Shown: piece by piece, positions 1 through 9,366 of the stretch
Layout of the letters: each line of letters starts with the position of its first letter
Numbering within the stretch: the stretch's first letter is position 1
DNA from: Caryophanales bacterium
Lineage (GTDB): Bacteria; Bacillota_I; Bacilli_A; RF39; UBA660
Direction of reading: 5' to 3'
Length of the DNA: 64,000 nt
Assembly: GCA_016282375.1 (NCBI GenBank)
Contig: JAEEKI010000011.1
Location: 1 to 64,000 of the forward strand
The notes under the pieces: model-generated
Seen by the model: only the letters and a program-made list of their open reading frames with translations
What the model was told of the DNA's origin: nothing
Databases searched by the model: none
Made by a program: the position numbers and the translations under genes

Positions 1-190
1 AAGAAGAATTTGTAATAATAAAAGATTAAGTTATTTTAGTCAAAATAGAACGACATATCGTTCCAATAAGTTTTCCGATTGATTATGGTTCACAAGCTGC
101 AATCAAATCTAAAGGGCAATCAAAATAGTGGGCAACTTGCCATACTTTGCGCCATATGACACAAAATGTAATTAAACAAGTTAATATAAA

Positions 191-218
191 AGACTAAGGT
201 AAAACTTAGTCTTATTTT
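191..218 (+). terminator. Intrinsic terminator (AGACTAAG-loop-CTTAGTCT + T-rich)
   Basis: Inverted repeat 191-198/205-212 followed by T-rich tract. Confidence 0.6.
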
Positions 219-301
219 GTTAATCATAAAATAAATAATATTCCGATATATCTAAATTATAGTAAGGTATGTTATAATAACTATATGAGGATGTGATTTT
301 A

Positions 302-688
302 ATGAAATTTAATAGTTTAATACCTGAATTGAGTGTTTCAAACATTAATAAGAGTAAAGAATTTTATTTAAAATTAGGTTTTAATATAATGTATGAAAGA
401 GTTGAAGATAAATTTATTTTTTTACAATTAGAAGACAATCAAATTATGATTGAAGAGAATAACAATAATTGGAATACTGGAGAAATGGACTACCCTTATG
501 GGCGAGGAATAAATATAAGTATGTCTGTTGAAGATATAGACAGTATGTACAAAAAAATAAAAGAAAATAATATTGAATTATTCCTGGATTTGGAAATTCA
601 CGAATATAGAATTAATGACATCATATCTTATGACAAAGAATTTCTGATTCAAGATCCAGATGGTTATTTATTGAGATTTAATAATTAG
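302..688 (+). CDS. Glyoxalase/bleomycin-resistance (VOC) family protein
   Basis: Translation LIPELSVSNINKSKEFYLKLGFNIMYER...IQDPDGYLLRF is typical of VOC proteins; ATG at 302 is preferred to the GTG at 293. Confidence 0.85.
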   Translation: MKFNSLIPELSVSNINKSKEFYLKLGFNIMYERVEDKFIFLQLEDNQIMIEENNNNWNTGEMDYPYGRGINISMSVEDIDSMYKKIKENNIELFLDLEIHEYRINDIISYDKEFLIQDPDGYLLRFNN

Positions 689-778
689 CATGTTTTAAAT
701 TATATCGTAAGATTAAGATATATAGAACGGATGAGAATTCGTTCTTTTATGTTATAATGAATGTGAGGAGGAAACAAA

Positions 779-1774
779 ATGGAAGATAAAAAAGCAAAAA
801 AGGGAGGAGAAAAATATATTCCCTTTAATGAAAGAGATAGTAAAGAATCAATTGTTTATTTCACTCGTGATTTAAGTTCAGAAGGTTTAAAAAAAATATA
901 CGAGAAGATAAATGAAAATATTGATGGGAAAGTAGCAATTAAGTTGCATACAGGAGAACCTCATGGACCAAATATTATTCCAAGAGAATGGGTAAAAGAT
1001 TTTATAAAAAATGAATGCCCACAGGCGACAATAATTGAAACAAATACATATTATGATGGTGATAGATATACAACAGAACAACATAGAGAAACTTTAAAAA
1101 TCAATGGTTGGGATTTCTGTCCTGTTGATATTATAGATGAAGATGGTACTGTTGATTTACCAATAGAAAATGGTAAATGGTTTGATCATATGACTATGGG
1201 TAAAAATATAGTTAATTACGATTCATTCATTGCGCTTACTCATTTTAAAGGACACGCCATGGGTGGATTTGGAGGAAGCAATAAAAACATTGGTATAGGT
1301 TGCGCCGATGGAAGAATTGGAAAAGCAATGATTCATACTTATCCAGGTGAAAGTCAATGGTCCATTTCAGAAGAAGATTTTATGGAAAGAATGACTGAAA
1401 GTACAAAAGCAACAGTTGATTATTTTAAAGATAAAATAACTTTCATAAATGTAATGAGAAACATGAGTATTTCATGTGATTGTGAAGGAGTAAATGCTGC
1501 TCCTGTGGTAACTCCAAATGTAGGCATATTAGCCTCTAGAGATATTTGTGCGTTAGATACAGCTTGTGTAGATTTAATCTATGCAATGAAAAATGAAGAA
1601 AACCATGATATTGTAGAAAGAATAGAAACTAGACATGGATTAAGACAACTTTCTTATATGCATGAGTTAGGTATGGGTAATACAAAATATAAATTGATTG
1701 ATATAGATAATAATGACAGTGAAATTACGCAGAAAGATGCAGTAAGCAATTTAAAACCATTTAATAAAAAGTAA
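779..1774 (+). CDS. DUF362 domain-containing protein
   Basis: Translation VAIKLHTGEPHGPN...THFKGHAMGGFGGSNKNIGIGCADGRIGKAMIH resembles the DUF362 family; GAGGAGG SD upstream. Confidence 0.8.
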   Translation: MEDKKAKKGGEKYIPFNERDSKESIVYFTRDLSSEGLKKIYEKINENIDGKVAIKLHTGEPHGPNIIPREWVKDFIKNECPQATIIETNTYYDGDRYTTEQHRETLKINGWDFCPVDIIDEDGTVDLPIENGKWFDHMTMGKNIVNYDSFIALTHFKGHAMGGFGGSNKNIGIGCADGRIGKAMIHTYPGESQWSISEEDFMERMTESTKATVDYFKDKITFINVMRNMSISCDCEGVNAAPVVTPNVGILASRDICALDTACVDLIYAMKNEENHDIVERIETRHGLRQLSYMHELGMGNTKYKLIDIDNNDSEITQKDAVSNLKPFNKK

Positions 1775-1920
1775 AAAAATAATCGGAAGAATAAGCTATT
1801 CGGATTAATAAATATTTAGTCATTTTAGTCAAAAACAATACGGAAACTCGTAGGATTTGGAGCTTTTAGTTGGGTGTAATCACAAGCCGCAATTAATGCA
1901 AATAAAAATAAGTAATAATT

Positions 1921-1946
1921 AAGACTAGGGAAATCTAGTCTTTTTA
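1921..1946 (+). terminator. Intrinsic terminator, GACTAG/CTAGTC hairpin
   Basis: GACTAG-ggaaat-CTAGTC-TTTTT. Confidence 0.7.
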
Positions 1947-2041
1947 AATTATAATTATAAAAATGTAAAGAGGAATTAATATAAAATCTATTTATCTTTA
2001 TATTTTGAAATGCTATAATTATTTTCGCTAGAGGTAGGAAA

Positions 2042-2920
2042 ATGAATATATTTAAAAAGATTTTTAATTGGAGTCTAATGGATTTCTGTAAAACAATATT
2101 TGGGTCATTACTATTTTGTTGTGCAATTAATTTTTTTGTTGTTCCCAATGGCTTATATACAGGAGGTGTTTTGGGTTTATCTCAAATAATAAGAAGTATA
2201 TTGATTGATATATTTAATATAAAAAGTAGTTTTGATTTTTCCGGGATACTATACTACTTAATTAATATACCTCTTTTTATTGTTGCATATAAGTCAGTAG
2301 GTAAGACATTCTTTTATAGAACATTATTTGCAGTATCAATTCAAACAGTAATGTTATCTGTAATACCCCATAATCAAGTAGTTAGTGATTTACTAACAAA
2401 TGTAATATTAGGTGGTTTATTAGCTGGATTTGGTGTTGGAATGATTCTATCCAGTGGAGCCTCAACAGGTGGAATTGATATTGTAGGTTTAGCGATTGCC
2501 AAAAAGAATAATCATTTTTCTGTTGGTAAACTTGGTATGATAATAAATACTATAATTTATTCAGTTGCGGGAATAAGATATGGTTTAGAAATAATGATAT
2601 ATTCAATAATATATTCTGCAGTAGATAATCTAATGCTTGATAAGATGCATGAACAAAATATTTGTTCAACTGCATTTATTTTTTGTAAAGAAAATCCTAA
2701 AGTAATCAATGATTTTATAAAAAATGAATTACAAAGAGACTTTACATATTGGCATGCCTATGGAGGCTATGATGATTCAAGAACATATATAATATATACT
2801 GTTTTAACAAAATATGAATTGATTAAATTAGAAAGAAATATGAAGAAATTCAACATTCAAACTTTTATGGTAAAAAGTGAAGGTATAAGTGTAAAAGGAG
2901 AATTTAAAAAGCAATTTTAA
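2042..2920 (+). CDS. YitT family membrane protein (DUF161/DUF2179)
   Basis: GSLLFCCAINFFVVPNGLYTGGVLGLSQI...GGLLAGFGVGMILSSGASTGGIDIVG is the YitT signature. Confidence 0.9.
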   Translation: MNIFKKIFNWSLMDFCKTIFGSLLFCCAINFFVVPNGLYTGGVLGLSQIIRSILIDIFNIKSSFDFSGILYYLINIPLFIVAYKSVGKTFFYRTLFAVSIQTVMLSVIPHNQVVSDLLTNVILGGLLAGFGVGMILSSGASTGGIDIVGLAIAKKNNHFSVGKLGMIINTIIYSVAGIRYGLEIMIYSIIYSAVDNLMLDKMHEQNICSTAFIFCKENPKVINDFIKNELQRDFTYWHAYGGYDDSRTYIIYTVLTKYELIKLERNMKKFNIQTFMVKSEGISVKGEFKKQF

Positions 2921-3052
2921 AATATGTTTATAATGCTATCTTTATATGTGTTTTATTGTAATACAATCTGCCATTAATTCAAAAAAGAATAAATAGTGTA
3001 TTAGCTTTTTTATTAATTGATGTATAATGAAAAAAGGAGTTTAACTCCATAT

Positions 3053-3098
3053 ACTAGTTAACCTACACATCCTAGTATAAAAAAGGGAAGGAGGATAA
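3053..3098 (+). promoter_or_regulatory. preQ1-I-like riboswitch (candidate)
   Basis: ACTAG (3053-3057)/CTAGT (3072-3076) stem, loop TTAACCTACACATC containing CCUACAC, then A-rich tail ATAAAAAAGGGAAGGAGG overlapping the SD; lies directly upstream of a YhhQ-type queuosine-precursor transporter. Confidence 0.7.
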
Positions 3099-3100
3099 TA

Positions 3101-3766
3101 ATGCAAAATGTTTTGCTAATATTCATTAATATATTGGTAACTTTTAGTTTAGTAATATTAATAGAAAAAATCTTTAAAAAAGAAGGCCTATATGTTTGGT
3201 CAGCTATTGCTCTTATAATGGCTAACATCTTAGAATGTCAAACAGTTGGATTGTTCCATGGCTTTACTGCTACATGTGGAAATGTATTGTTTGCATCAGT
3301 ATTCTTAGCAACTGATATTATGAATGAAAAATACGGAGCAGAGTATAGTAAAAAAGCCATTAGATTAGCAGTCTTTGCTATGGTAGCATTTACAATTATA
3401 ATGCAAATAGGTTTATTATTTAAACCAGATGTAACAGACATGGCTCATGATTCTATGAAGACCTTATTTAGTCTTAATTTAAGAATAACAATATCTAGTA
3501 TCATTATGTTCTATATAAGTAATAACTTAGATATATTCTTATTTGAAAAAATTAAAAAGAAATTACCTAACAAATTATGGGTAAGAAACAATGTCGCAAC
3601 TATCGTATCTAATGTTTTAGAAAACTATTTCTTTATTTTCTTTGCATTCGTAGGTATTTACGATATACAAACAATGTTAAATATTGCAACCACTATTTCT
3701 ATAGTGGAAATAATAATAGCAATTTGTGATACACCATTTATTTATATTGCAAGAAAACTAAGATAA
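3101..3766 (+). CDS. Queuosine precursor transporter, YhhQ/VUT family
   Basis: ECQTVGLFHGFTATCGNVLFASVFLATDIMNEKYGAEYSKKAIRL...IYIARKLR typical of VUT/YhhQ. Confidence 0.85.
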   Translation: MQNVLLIFINILVTFSLVILIEKIFKKEGLYVWSAIALIMANILECQTVGLFHGFTATCGNVLFASVFLATDIMNEKYGAEYSKKAIRLAVFAMVAFTIIMQIGLLFKPDVTDMAHDSMKTLFSLNLRITISSIIMFYISNNLDIFLFEKIKKKLPNKLWVRNNVATIVSNVLENYFFIFFAFVGIYDIQTMLNIATTISIVEIIIAICDTPFIYIARKLR

Positions 3767-4034
3767 TTGTAGATTTTTATAAAAAGTATGTTATAATATT
3801 GAAAATTAAGGGAGATATTATGAGAGTAAAGAAAATCTCTTTGAGATTGTTGATACTGAGATTATTATCGATAATACAATACCTCATAAGGGATATTTTG
3901 CTCCCATTTATGTCCTTAAAATCGGAAAAGGATTGTGCTATTAAAGAAAATTTGTCAATTGAGCAAGAGGTAATTTCGCTTGATAAACAAATAAGTATGC
4001 TTTCACTTCCACTATTAATGATTAATAAACAAAT

Positions 4035-4068
4035 AAAACTAAGATGTTTCGGCATCTTAGTTTTATTA
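4035..4068 (+). terminator. Strong intrinsic terminator, 12-bp perfect stem
   Basis: AAAACTAAGATG-tttcgg-CATCTTAGTTTT. Confidence 0.8.
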
Positions 4069-4228
4069 TGTCAAAATATATTTTTAAGGTTCTTTACATC
4101 ATGAAATGAAAAGGAGGTTCCATGTAAGATATAATTTACATTTATAGTGATTATAAATAATTAGTATTGGTTTATTTTCTGGCTATATGTTTTAATGAAG
4201 ACGTGAAAAGCAAAAGCGCTATTGTTTT

Positions 4229-5155
4229 TTGAGAGGAGATATGAAGATTATAAAAAACAATTGTAAGAACCATGCATCTAGTGAAAAAACTGATAATAAA
4301 CAAATGAAAGATGTAATTAATCAAATTAATGATTATATTTTAAACAAACATCATACGTGTATTGAAGTACCCATTTTAATGGAACATAATGTTCAAGATG
4401 GTGTATTTATCGAAGATAGTAAAATATTTAAGACAGATACAAAATCTATTCGTTATGATTTAACTTTGCCTTTATTTGTCTATTATGGCAATAATAAAAT
4501 TAAAGAAAAGTCATTATCTTATACTGTTGGACCTGTATTTAGAGTTGAAAAAGAAGATGCTACACATTTAAGTGAGTTTAATCAATATGAAATAGATATC
4601 TTTAATCCCGATTCAATTCGTGATGATGTCGATATCGGAAAATATATGAAAGAAATCGCAAGTATGTTTTTTGATGAAAAATCAATAACTTTAAGAATTA
4701 ATTATCGTCCTTTAACTGAATGGTTAATGAGTTTATCAAATATTTCAGATCGTCAAGAATTCTACAATGAGTTAGATGCTATGGATAAAGAGTTTTCTGA
4801 TGAAAAGTGTAAAGAAATGTTCAAAGAAAATTATGATATTGCTAAAAAGGTATTGCAAAGTTCATCAGTTGAGGAATTAGAAAAAATAAAGGAAGTTCCA
4901 AGAGAAATTGTTGATTATTTTCGAAATTATAAGGCTTTAGACGATAAATGTGTTATTCGTCCCTTACTTGCAAGAGGAGCTTTATATTATGATGGTGTTG
5001 TTTATGAAATGTTTCATTCTAAATTAGGTTCCGCAATTATGGGTGGTGGACATGGTACAATGTTTGGAGCTACAAGAGTAGGTGCTTCATTTGGATTAGA
5101 AAGACTTCTAATGTGTATTAACAAAACTAAACGTAGAAAAAAAGTTTTAGATTAG
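4229..5155 (+). CDS. Histidyl-tRNA synthetase-like (class II aaRS core) paralog, no anticodon-binding domain
   Basis: Class II motifs: IRYDLTLPL, YTVGPVFRVEKED, LLARGALYYDGVVYEMF (cf. HisRS RGLDYYTGTVFE), GASFGLERLLM; ORF ends right after motif 3. Confidence 0.7.
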   Translation: MRGDMKIIKNNCKNHASSEKTDNKQMKDVINQINDYILNKHHTCIEVPILMEHNVQDGVFIEDSKIFKTDTKSIRYDLTLPLFVYYGNNKIKEKSLSYTVGPVFRVEKEDATHLSEFNQYEIDIFNPDSIRDDVDIGKYMKEIASMFFDEKSITLRINYRPLTEWLMSLSNISDRQEFYNELDAMDKEFSDEKCKEMFKENYDIAKKVLQSSSVEELEKIKEVPREIVDYFRNYKALDDKCVIRPLLARGALYYDGVVYEMFHSKLGSAIMGGGHGTMFGATRVGASFGLERLLMCINKTKRRKKVLD

Positions 5156-5159
5156 TAGT

Positions 5160-5960
5160 ATGAATAAAAAAATTGTAGCTATCGGAGGTACAAGAACTGG
5201 TAGAGTAAATCTTGAAGATAATAATTATGAGATTACAAATATTGATGAGGAAATTATTAATTTAACCGCTAAAGATAAACCGCATTTTTTGTTTCTTGCT
5301 CATGCCCAAATAGCATTTAATCCTGAAAATGAAAAAAGATATTTTGAGATAATGCAAAAAGCATATGGAGATTTATTAGGCTGCGAGTGTCGATGCATAC
5401 TAATCTCAGATTTGTATGATAACCCCACTAAAGTTAAAGATTTTATTCAATGGGCCGATATTGTTTATGAAGGTTGGGGTTCAACTTTTGATATGATATC
5501 CTTATGGAAAAAAACTGGTTTTGACAATTTATTAGAATCAGCTTGGAAGCAAGGAAAAGTTATGTGTGGCATTTCTGCTGGAGCTATGGCTTGGTTTACT
5601 TATGGAAATACTCTAGATAAAAGATTTGCTAATAGCGAATGTAACAAGGTCGAAGGATTAGGACTTATTGATGCTTACTTATCACCACATTGTCAAAAAC
5701 ATGGTAAAGAAGAAAGTGAAATAAGAAGTTTAAAAAATCTTAACCAAGTTGGCATATCTCTAAGCGATTGCTCTGCCATTGAGATTGTTGATAATCAATT
5801 TAAAGTATTAAAATCTGATGCTAGAGACTTATCATTTACTCCATATGCTTTAAAAAGATATTGGGAAAATGATGAATTATATGAAGAACAACTAAATAAT
5901 TTTACTGAATATGAATCATTAGATAGCCTATTAAGTAAAAGTAGAGTATTAAAAAAATAA
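5160..5960 (+). CDS. Peptidase E-like (S51) / type 1 glutamine amidotransferase-like protein
   Basis: KKIVAIGGTRTG...FLFLAHAQ...IVYEGWGSTFDM...GKVMCGISAGAMAWF (GxSAGA nucleophile elbow). Confidence 0.8.
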   Translation: MNKKIVAIGGTRTGRVNLEDNNYEITNIDEEIINLTAKDKPHFLFLAHAQIAFNPENEKRYFEIMQKAYGDLLGCECRCILISDLYDNPTKVKDFIQWADIVYEGWGSTFDMISLWKKTGFDNLLESAWKQGKVMCGISAGAMAWFTYGNTLDKRFANSECNKVEGLGLIDAYLSPHCQKHGKEESEIRSLKNLNQVGISLSDCSAIEIVDNQFKVLKSDARDLSFTPYALKRYWENDELYEEQLNNFTEYESLDSLLSKSRVLKK

Positions 5961-5972
5961 TACTTTGAAGAA

Positions 5973-5997
5973 GACTAGTTTAATCTAGTCTTTTTTT
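5973..5997 (+). terminator. Intrinsic terminator GACTAG-tttaat-CTAGTC-T7
   Basis: Inverted repeat plus T7, immediately followed by TATAAT at 5999. Confidence 0.8.
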
Positions 5998-6021
5998 GTA
6001 TAATATATAAGAGGTGTAGAA

Positions 6022-7134
6022 ATGAAAGATAACCGTGAAAAAGTAGTTGTTAGAACTAGTATTATTAGCATAATCTCTAATATAACTTTAGCGGGATTTA
6101 AGGCATTCGTTGGACTTCTTGCTAATTCAATAGCAATCATATCTGATGCCGTAAATAATTTGAGTGATGCCTTATCTAGTATTATTACCATTGTAGGAAC
6201 TAAACTTGCTGGGAAAGCTCCAGATAAAAAACATCCATATGGTTATGGAAGAATAGAGTATATGACTTCGATGATTGTATCGGTAATCGTTTTGTATGCT
6301 GGTGTTACAGCCTTTGTAGAATCAGTTAAGAAGATTATTCATCCTGAAATAGCAGATTATAGTACCATAACATTAATTATCTTAATTGCTGGTATTATTG
6401 TTAAGTTTGCTTTGGGATTGTATGTTAAGAAAAAAGGTAAAGATGTTAATTCTGATTCATTAGTCGCTAGTGGGTCTGATGCCTTTAATGATGCTTTACT
6501 ATCACTATCGGTTTTAGCATCGGCGATTATCTATATGATATTTAAAATAAGTTTAGAAGCATATGTTGGTGTGCTATTATCTTTATTTATTATTAAAGCT
6601 GGTTTAGAACTAATTAAAGAGTCAATTGATAATATATTAGGCCTAAGAGTGGAAAGTAGTCTTGCAAAGTCAATTAAAAAAGAAATCTCGAAAGAAAAGA
6701 ATGTTCAAGGTGCATACGATTTAGTATTGCATGATTATGGACCTGATAAGTATTTAGGATCAGTTCATATTGAAGTTGCTGATACTTTGTCAGTTGCTGA
6801 GATTGACAAAATATCAAGAAGAATAACTAGAATTATCAAAGAAAAATATGGAGTAATATTACATACTGTCGGAGTTTATTCTGTAAATACTAAAGATAAA
6901 AAGATTACGGAAGCTAGAAAAGAAGTAAGTAGTATTGTCTTTGCTCATGAAGGAATACTTCAAATGCATGGCTTTTATTATGATGATGTCGAGAAAATAA
7001 TAAGTTTTGATATAATTATTGATTTTAAAGTTAAAGATCGTGAAGAATTATATAAAGAGATTTGTGATGAACTTCGCAAGAAATACAAAGGTTATACTTT
7101 TGATATAACATTAGATATAGATGTAAGTGATTAA
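6022..7134 (+). CDS. Cation diffusion facilitator family transporter
   Basis: LAGFKAFVGLLANSIAIISDAVNNLSDALSSIITIVGTKLAGKAPDKKHPYGYGR is the CDF signature. Confidence 0.9.
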   Translation: MKDNREKVVVRTSIISIISNITLAGFKAFVGLLANSIAIISDAVNNLSDALSSIITIVGTKLAGKAPDKKHPYGYGRIEYMTSMIVSVIVLYAGVTAFVESVKKIIHPEIADYSTITLIILIAGIIVKFALGLYVKKKGKDVNSDSLVASGSDAFNDALLSLSVLASAIIYMIFKISLEAYVGVLLSLFIIKAGLELIKESIDNILGLRVESSLAKSIKKEISKEKNVQGAYDLVLHDYGPDKYLGSVHIEVADTLSVAEIDKISRRITRIIKEKYGVILHTVGVYSVNTKDKKITEARKEVSSIVFAHEGILQMHGFYYDDVEKIISFDIIIDFKVKDREELYKEICDELRKKYKGYTFDITLDIDVSD

Positions 7135-7167
7135 GAAATAACTTTTCTTTTTATGCAATAAAGAGTA

Positions 7168-8049
7168 TTGGTAATAAAAATGAAGAATAAAAGGTTGCGG
7201 ACAAAAGCGATATTTGATTTTTTAGGGACAGTTATAGTAATTTTAATTATCCTTTTTACAATTTTAATCTTATTTTTCGTAATAAATAAGGTAATAATTA
7301 GTAGACTAAGTTCGAATGAAGAAAATGGTTTTGATAGAAAAACATTTGACAAGGTACACGAGATAGATTATAGTGTATCTTCTGATTTTACATCTTTTTA
7401 TAATGATAAACAGTCAAGTCATACATATTACAATGATGAAAAAGGCGGAATTTTTTGTTGGTTTAGGTTTGAAAAATATGATAAAAAATAATATTTCTTT
7501 TGAAGAATGGTTTAATGAAAAGAGCACACCTAGTATTGTTAATATCGACTATGTTAGTAGTAAAATATCTAAAATTGTAAATAATGATATTGATGTTTAT
7601 TATAGAGATGGTGTAGATGAATTTAGTACCAATTATTATTATGGTTTTGAAACAACACATTACTATTATCTTTTAATTTATTATGTAAGAGATGAACTAC
7701 ATGGAGACAGAAATAATCATATATATTATACGACAAGGGAACAACTATAACAGCAATCTTTCCCCAAAAAGTAATAAATACCGCTTCAGGTAAAACGATA
7801 GTGGATGATTTAACAAGTGAAACTCCAGTTATGGAGATAATGCTAAATATGCAAGATTATGAAATTGAATCAGGTAGTGTCCATCAACATAAAATATATA
7901 ATTATGGTAAAGATTCTAATAATAATCTTTCAAAGGGCGCAGATTACATTGTATATGCAATGACAATTGTTCCTAAAAAAGAACTCATTGAAAGACATAA
8001 CAGAATGCAGCAATCAAGCTTTCAAGAAAAAGGAATTAGTTTAAATTGA
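7168..8049 (+). pseudogene. Frameshifted gene for a membrane-anchored protein of unknown function
   Basis: Three consecutive ORF pieces in frames 1, 2, 1 (7168-7491, 7373-7750, 7801-8049) read as one protein with shifts near 7440-7460 and ~7735. Confidence 0.55.
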
Positions 8050-8093
8050 TTGGTAATATCATAGTTTATGTAAAAGTAATTTAGACTTAAAAT

Positions 8094-8122
8094 TTGACTA
8101 TTTTGGCTTTTTGTGGTATAAT
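8094..8122 (+). promoter_or_regulatory. Promoter TTGACT-17-TATAAT
   Basis: TTGACT 8094-8099, 17-nt spacer, TATAAT 8117-8122, preceded by TG (extended -10). Confidence 0.8.
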
Positions 8123-8130
8123 GTCTAGCG

Positions 8131-8251
8131 TTGAAAGGGAGTAGTTCCCATAATGGTTTTTGGTTCGTCAATACGATATGATAAATATCCGGATCAAAAG
8201 AAGTAAAATGAACGAGACTTTCACACATTAGTGTGTGAGTCTCTTTTTTTT
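8131..8251 (+). promoter_or_regulatory. yybP-ykoY (manganese) riboswitch with overlapping terminator
   Basis: TGAAAG GGAGUAG ... CGUCAAUACG ... CCGG ... GAACGAGACUUUCA; P1 UGAAAG/CUUUCA; 3' strand is shared with terminator GAGACTTTCACACA-TTAG-TGTGTGAGTCTC-T8. Confidence 0.88.
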
Positions 8252-8281
8252 GATTTACACACATGAAAGGGGGAATATTTT

Positions 8282-8584
8282 ATGAAAAACAAAAAAGATT
8301 ATAGTGAAGGATTAGCTTTTTTTCAGGAGTTAATCGTATGTTATGGACTTGCCGCAGTATCCTTTGCAGTAATGTTTCTTTTAGGAGAATCAATAAATCC
8401 ACATGGCATTGAAGAGATTATAGAGAATCCAAAACTCAAGGAATTAATTTATACAATTGCTAACTATCTAAAGGCATGTCCAGAAGCAATTAGATATATC
8501 GGCTTTTTTCTTAGCGCTGCTTTTACATGTAGTTTTGCAATTACTCCGGTAGTTAATGCATCTGAATTGCTTCGTAAAAAATAA
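8282..8584 (+). CDS. Small (100 aa) membrane protein of unknown function under the Mn2+-type riboswitch
   Basis: Two hydrophobic segments (LIVCYGLAAVSFAVMFLLG and YIGFFLSAAFTCSFAITPVV); AAAGGGGG SD; no family recognised. Confidence 0.75.
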   Translation: MKNKKDYSEGLAFFQELIVCYGLAAVSFAVMFLLGESINPHGIEEIIENPKLKELIYTIANYLKACPEAIRYIGFFLSAAFTCSFAITPVVNASELLRKK

Positions 8585-8686
8585 TTACATCGCATGCACA
8601 TTTAATTTATACCGATTCTGATAATTTTGGGGAAGGCTAGAGAAATCTAGTCTTTTTTATGTTATAATTTAAATAGGATGTTGGTT

Positions 8687-9301
8687 ATGAAAGAAGTAGA
8701 AAAGAAAATTCAAGTTGATGATAATAGATTTTTGATATACAGAATAACTAATGGATATGTTAAACCAACATATACTATAACAGAAGGCTTTTTAGAAGAT
8801 GGCATTTTATTAAGTACCTATAGTTTATCTCAATGGGATGATTATGGTTTGGGCGGATGGATTAATAATGATGAAGGCATTGATAAGATATCTTTTGAAT
8901 TTGATAAAAATCATCCTTTATTCTTACCATTATTTCATTTATTAAATTATGATAATGAATTATTAATTGATGACGATGATACAAAAGAGAAAAATCAAAA
9001 GTATATGTTGGTACGTAGAGAAAAGGATAAGATATATCTCGATTTTGTCGATCATTTAGAAGATAGTGATTCTTTTGAAGAAAGATTTAATGTTTTTATA
9101 AAAAATATATTGTTTGATGGTAGAAGTAAAATAGATCAAGAACAAAAAGATACAAAAAAAAGATTGCTTACTTTTTTTGCGGAAGCAAATAATGCATTAA
9201 TTAATGATTATAACCAAATAACAATGGAAGAGTCTCTTTTAGAAAATGCTACAAATGATGATTATGAACAAATGAAAAGGGTTTTTAAAAGAAAAATATA
9301 A
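8687..9301 (+). CDS. Hypothetical protein
   Basis: Intact ORF between a terminator/promoter fusion and the next terminator. Confidence 0.6.
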   Translation: MKEVEKKIQVDDNRFLIYRITNGYVKPTYTITEGFLEDGILLSTYSLSQWDDYGLGGWINNDEGIDKISFEFDKNHPLFLPLFHLLNYDNELLIDDDDTKEKNQKYMLVRREKDKIYLDFVDHLEDSDSFEERFNVFIKNILFDGRSKIDQEQKDTKKRLLTFFAEANNALINDYNQITMEESLLENATNDDYEQMKRVFKRKI

Positions 9302-9311
9302 GCCATTTTTA

Positions 9312-9336
9312 GACTAGATTGTTCTAGTCTTTTTTT
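9312..9336 (+). terminator. Intrinsic terminator GACTAGA/TCTAGTC + T7
   Basis: Hairpin plus T-tract immediately followed by TGTTATAAT. Confidence 0.8.
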
Positions 9337-9366
9337 ATGTTATAATAATACTAGGATGGTATAGTT

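Noticed and set aside
3777-4104. ORFs 3799-4104 (+) and 3777-4055 (-) as genes
   Set aside because: They run through a 12-bp perfect terminator, frames look degenerate (another frame reads ESKENLFEIVDTEIIIDNTIPHKGYFAPIYVLKIGKGLCY then stop); more likely a gene remnant, but no family could be named
4111-4141. AAGGAGG SD followed by ATG-TAA (start-stop)
   Set aside because: Striking but short; easily chance or gene remnant, no downstream evidence of regulation
4110-4228. T-box leader before the HisRS-like gene
   Set aside because: No AGGGTGGNACCGCG T-box sequence or antiterminator found
8022-8264. Minus-strand ORF 80 aa
   Set aside because: Antisense to the yybP-ykoY riboswitch; explained by the structured RNA
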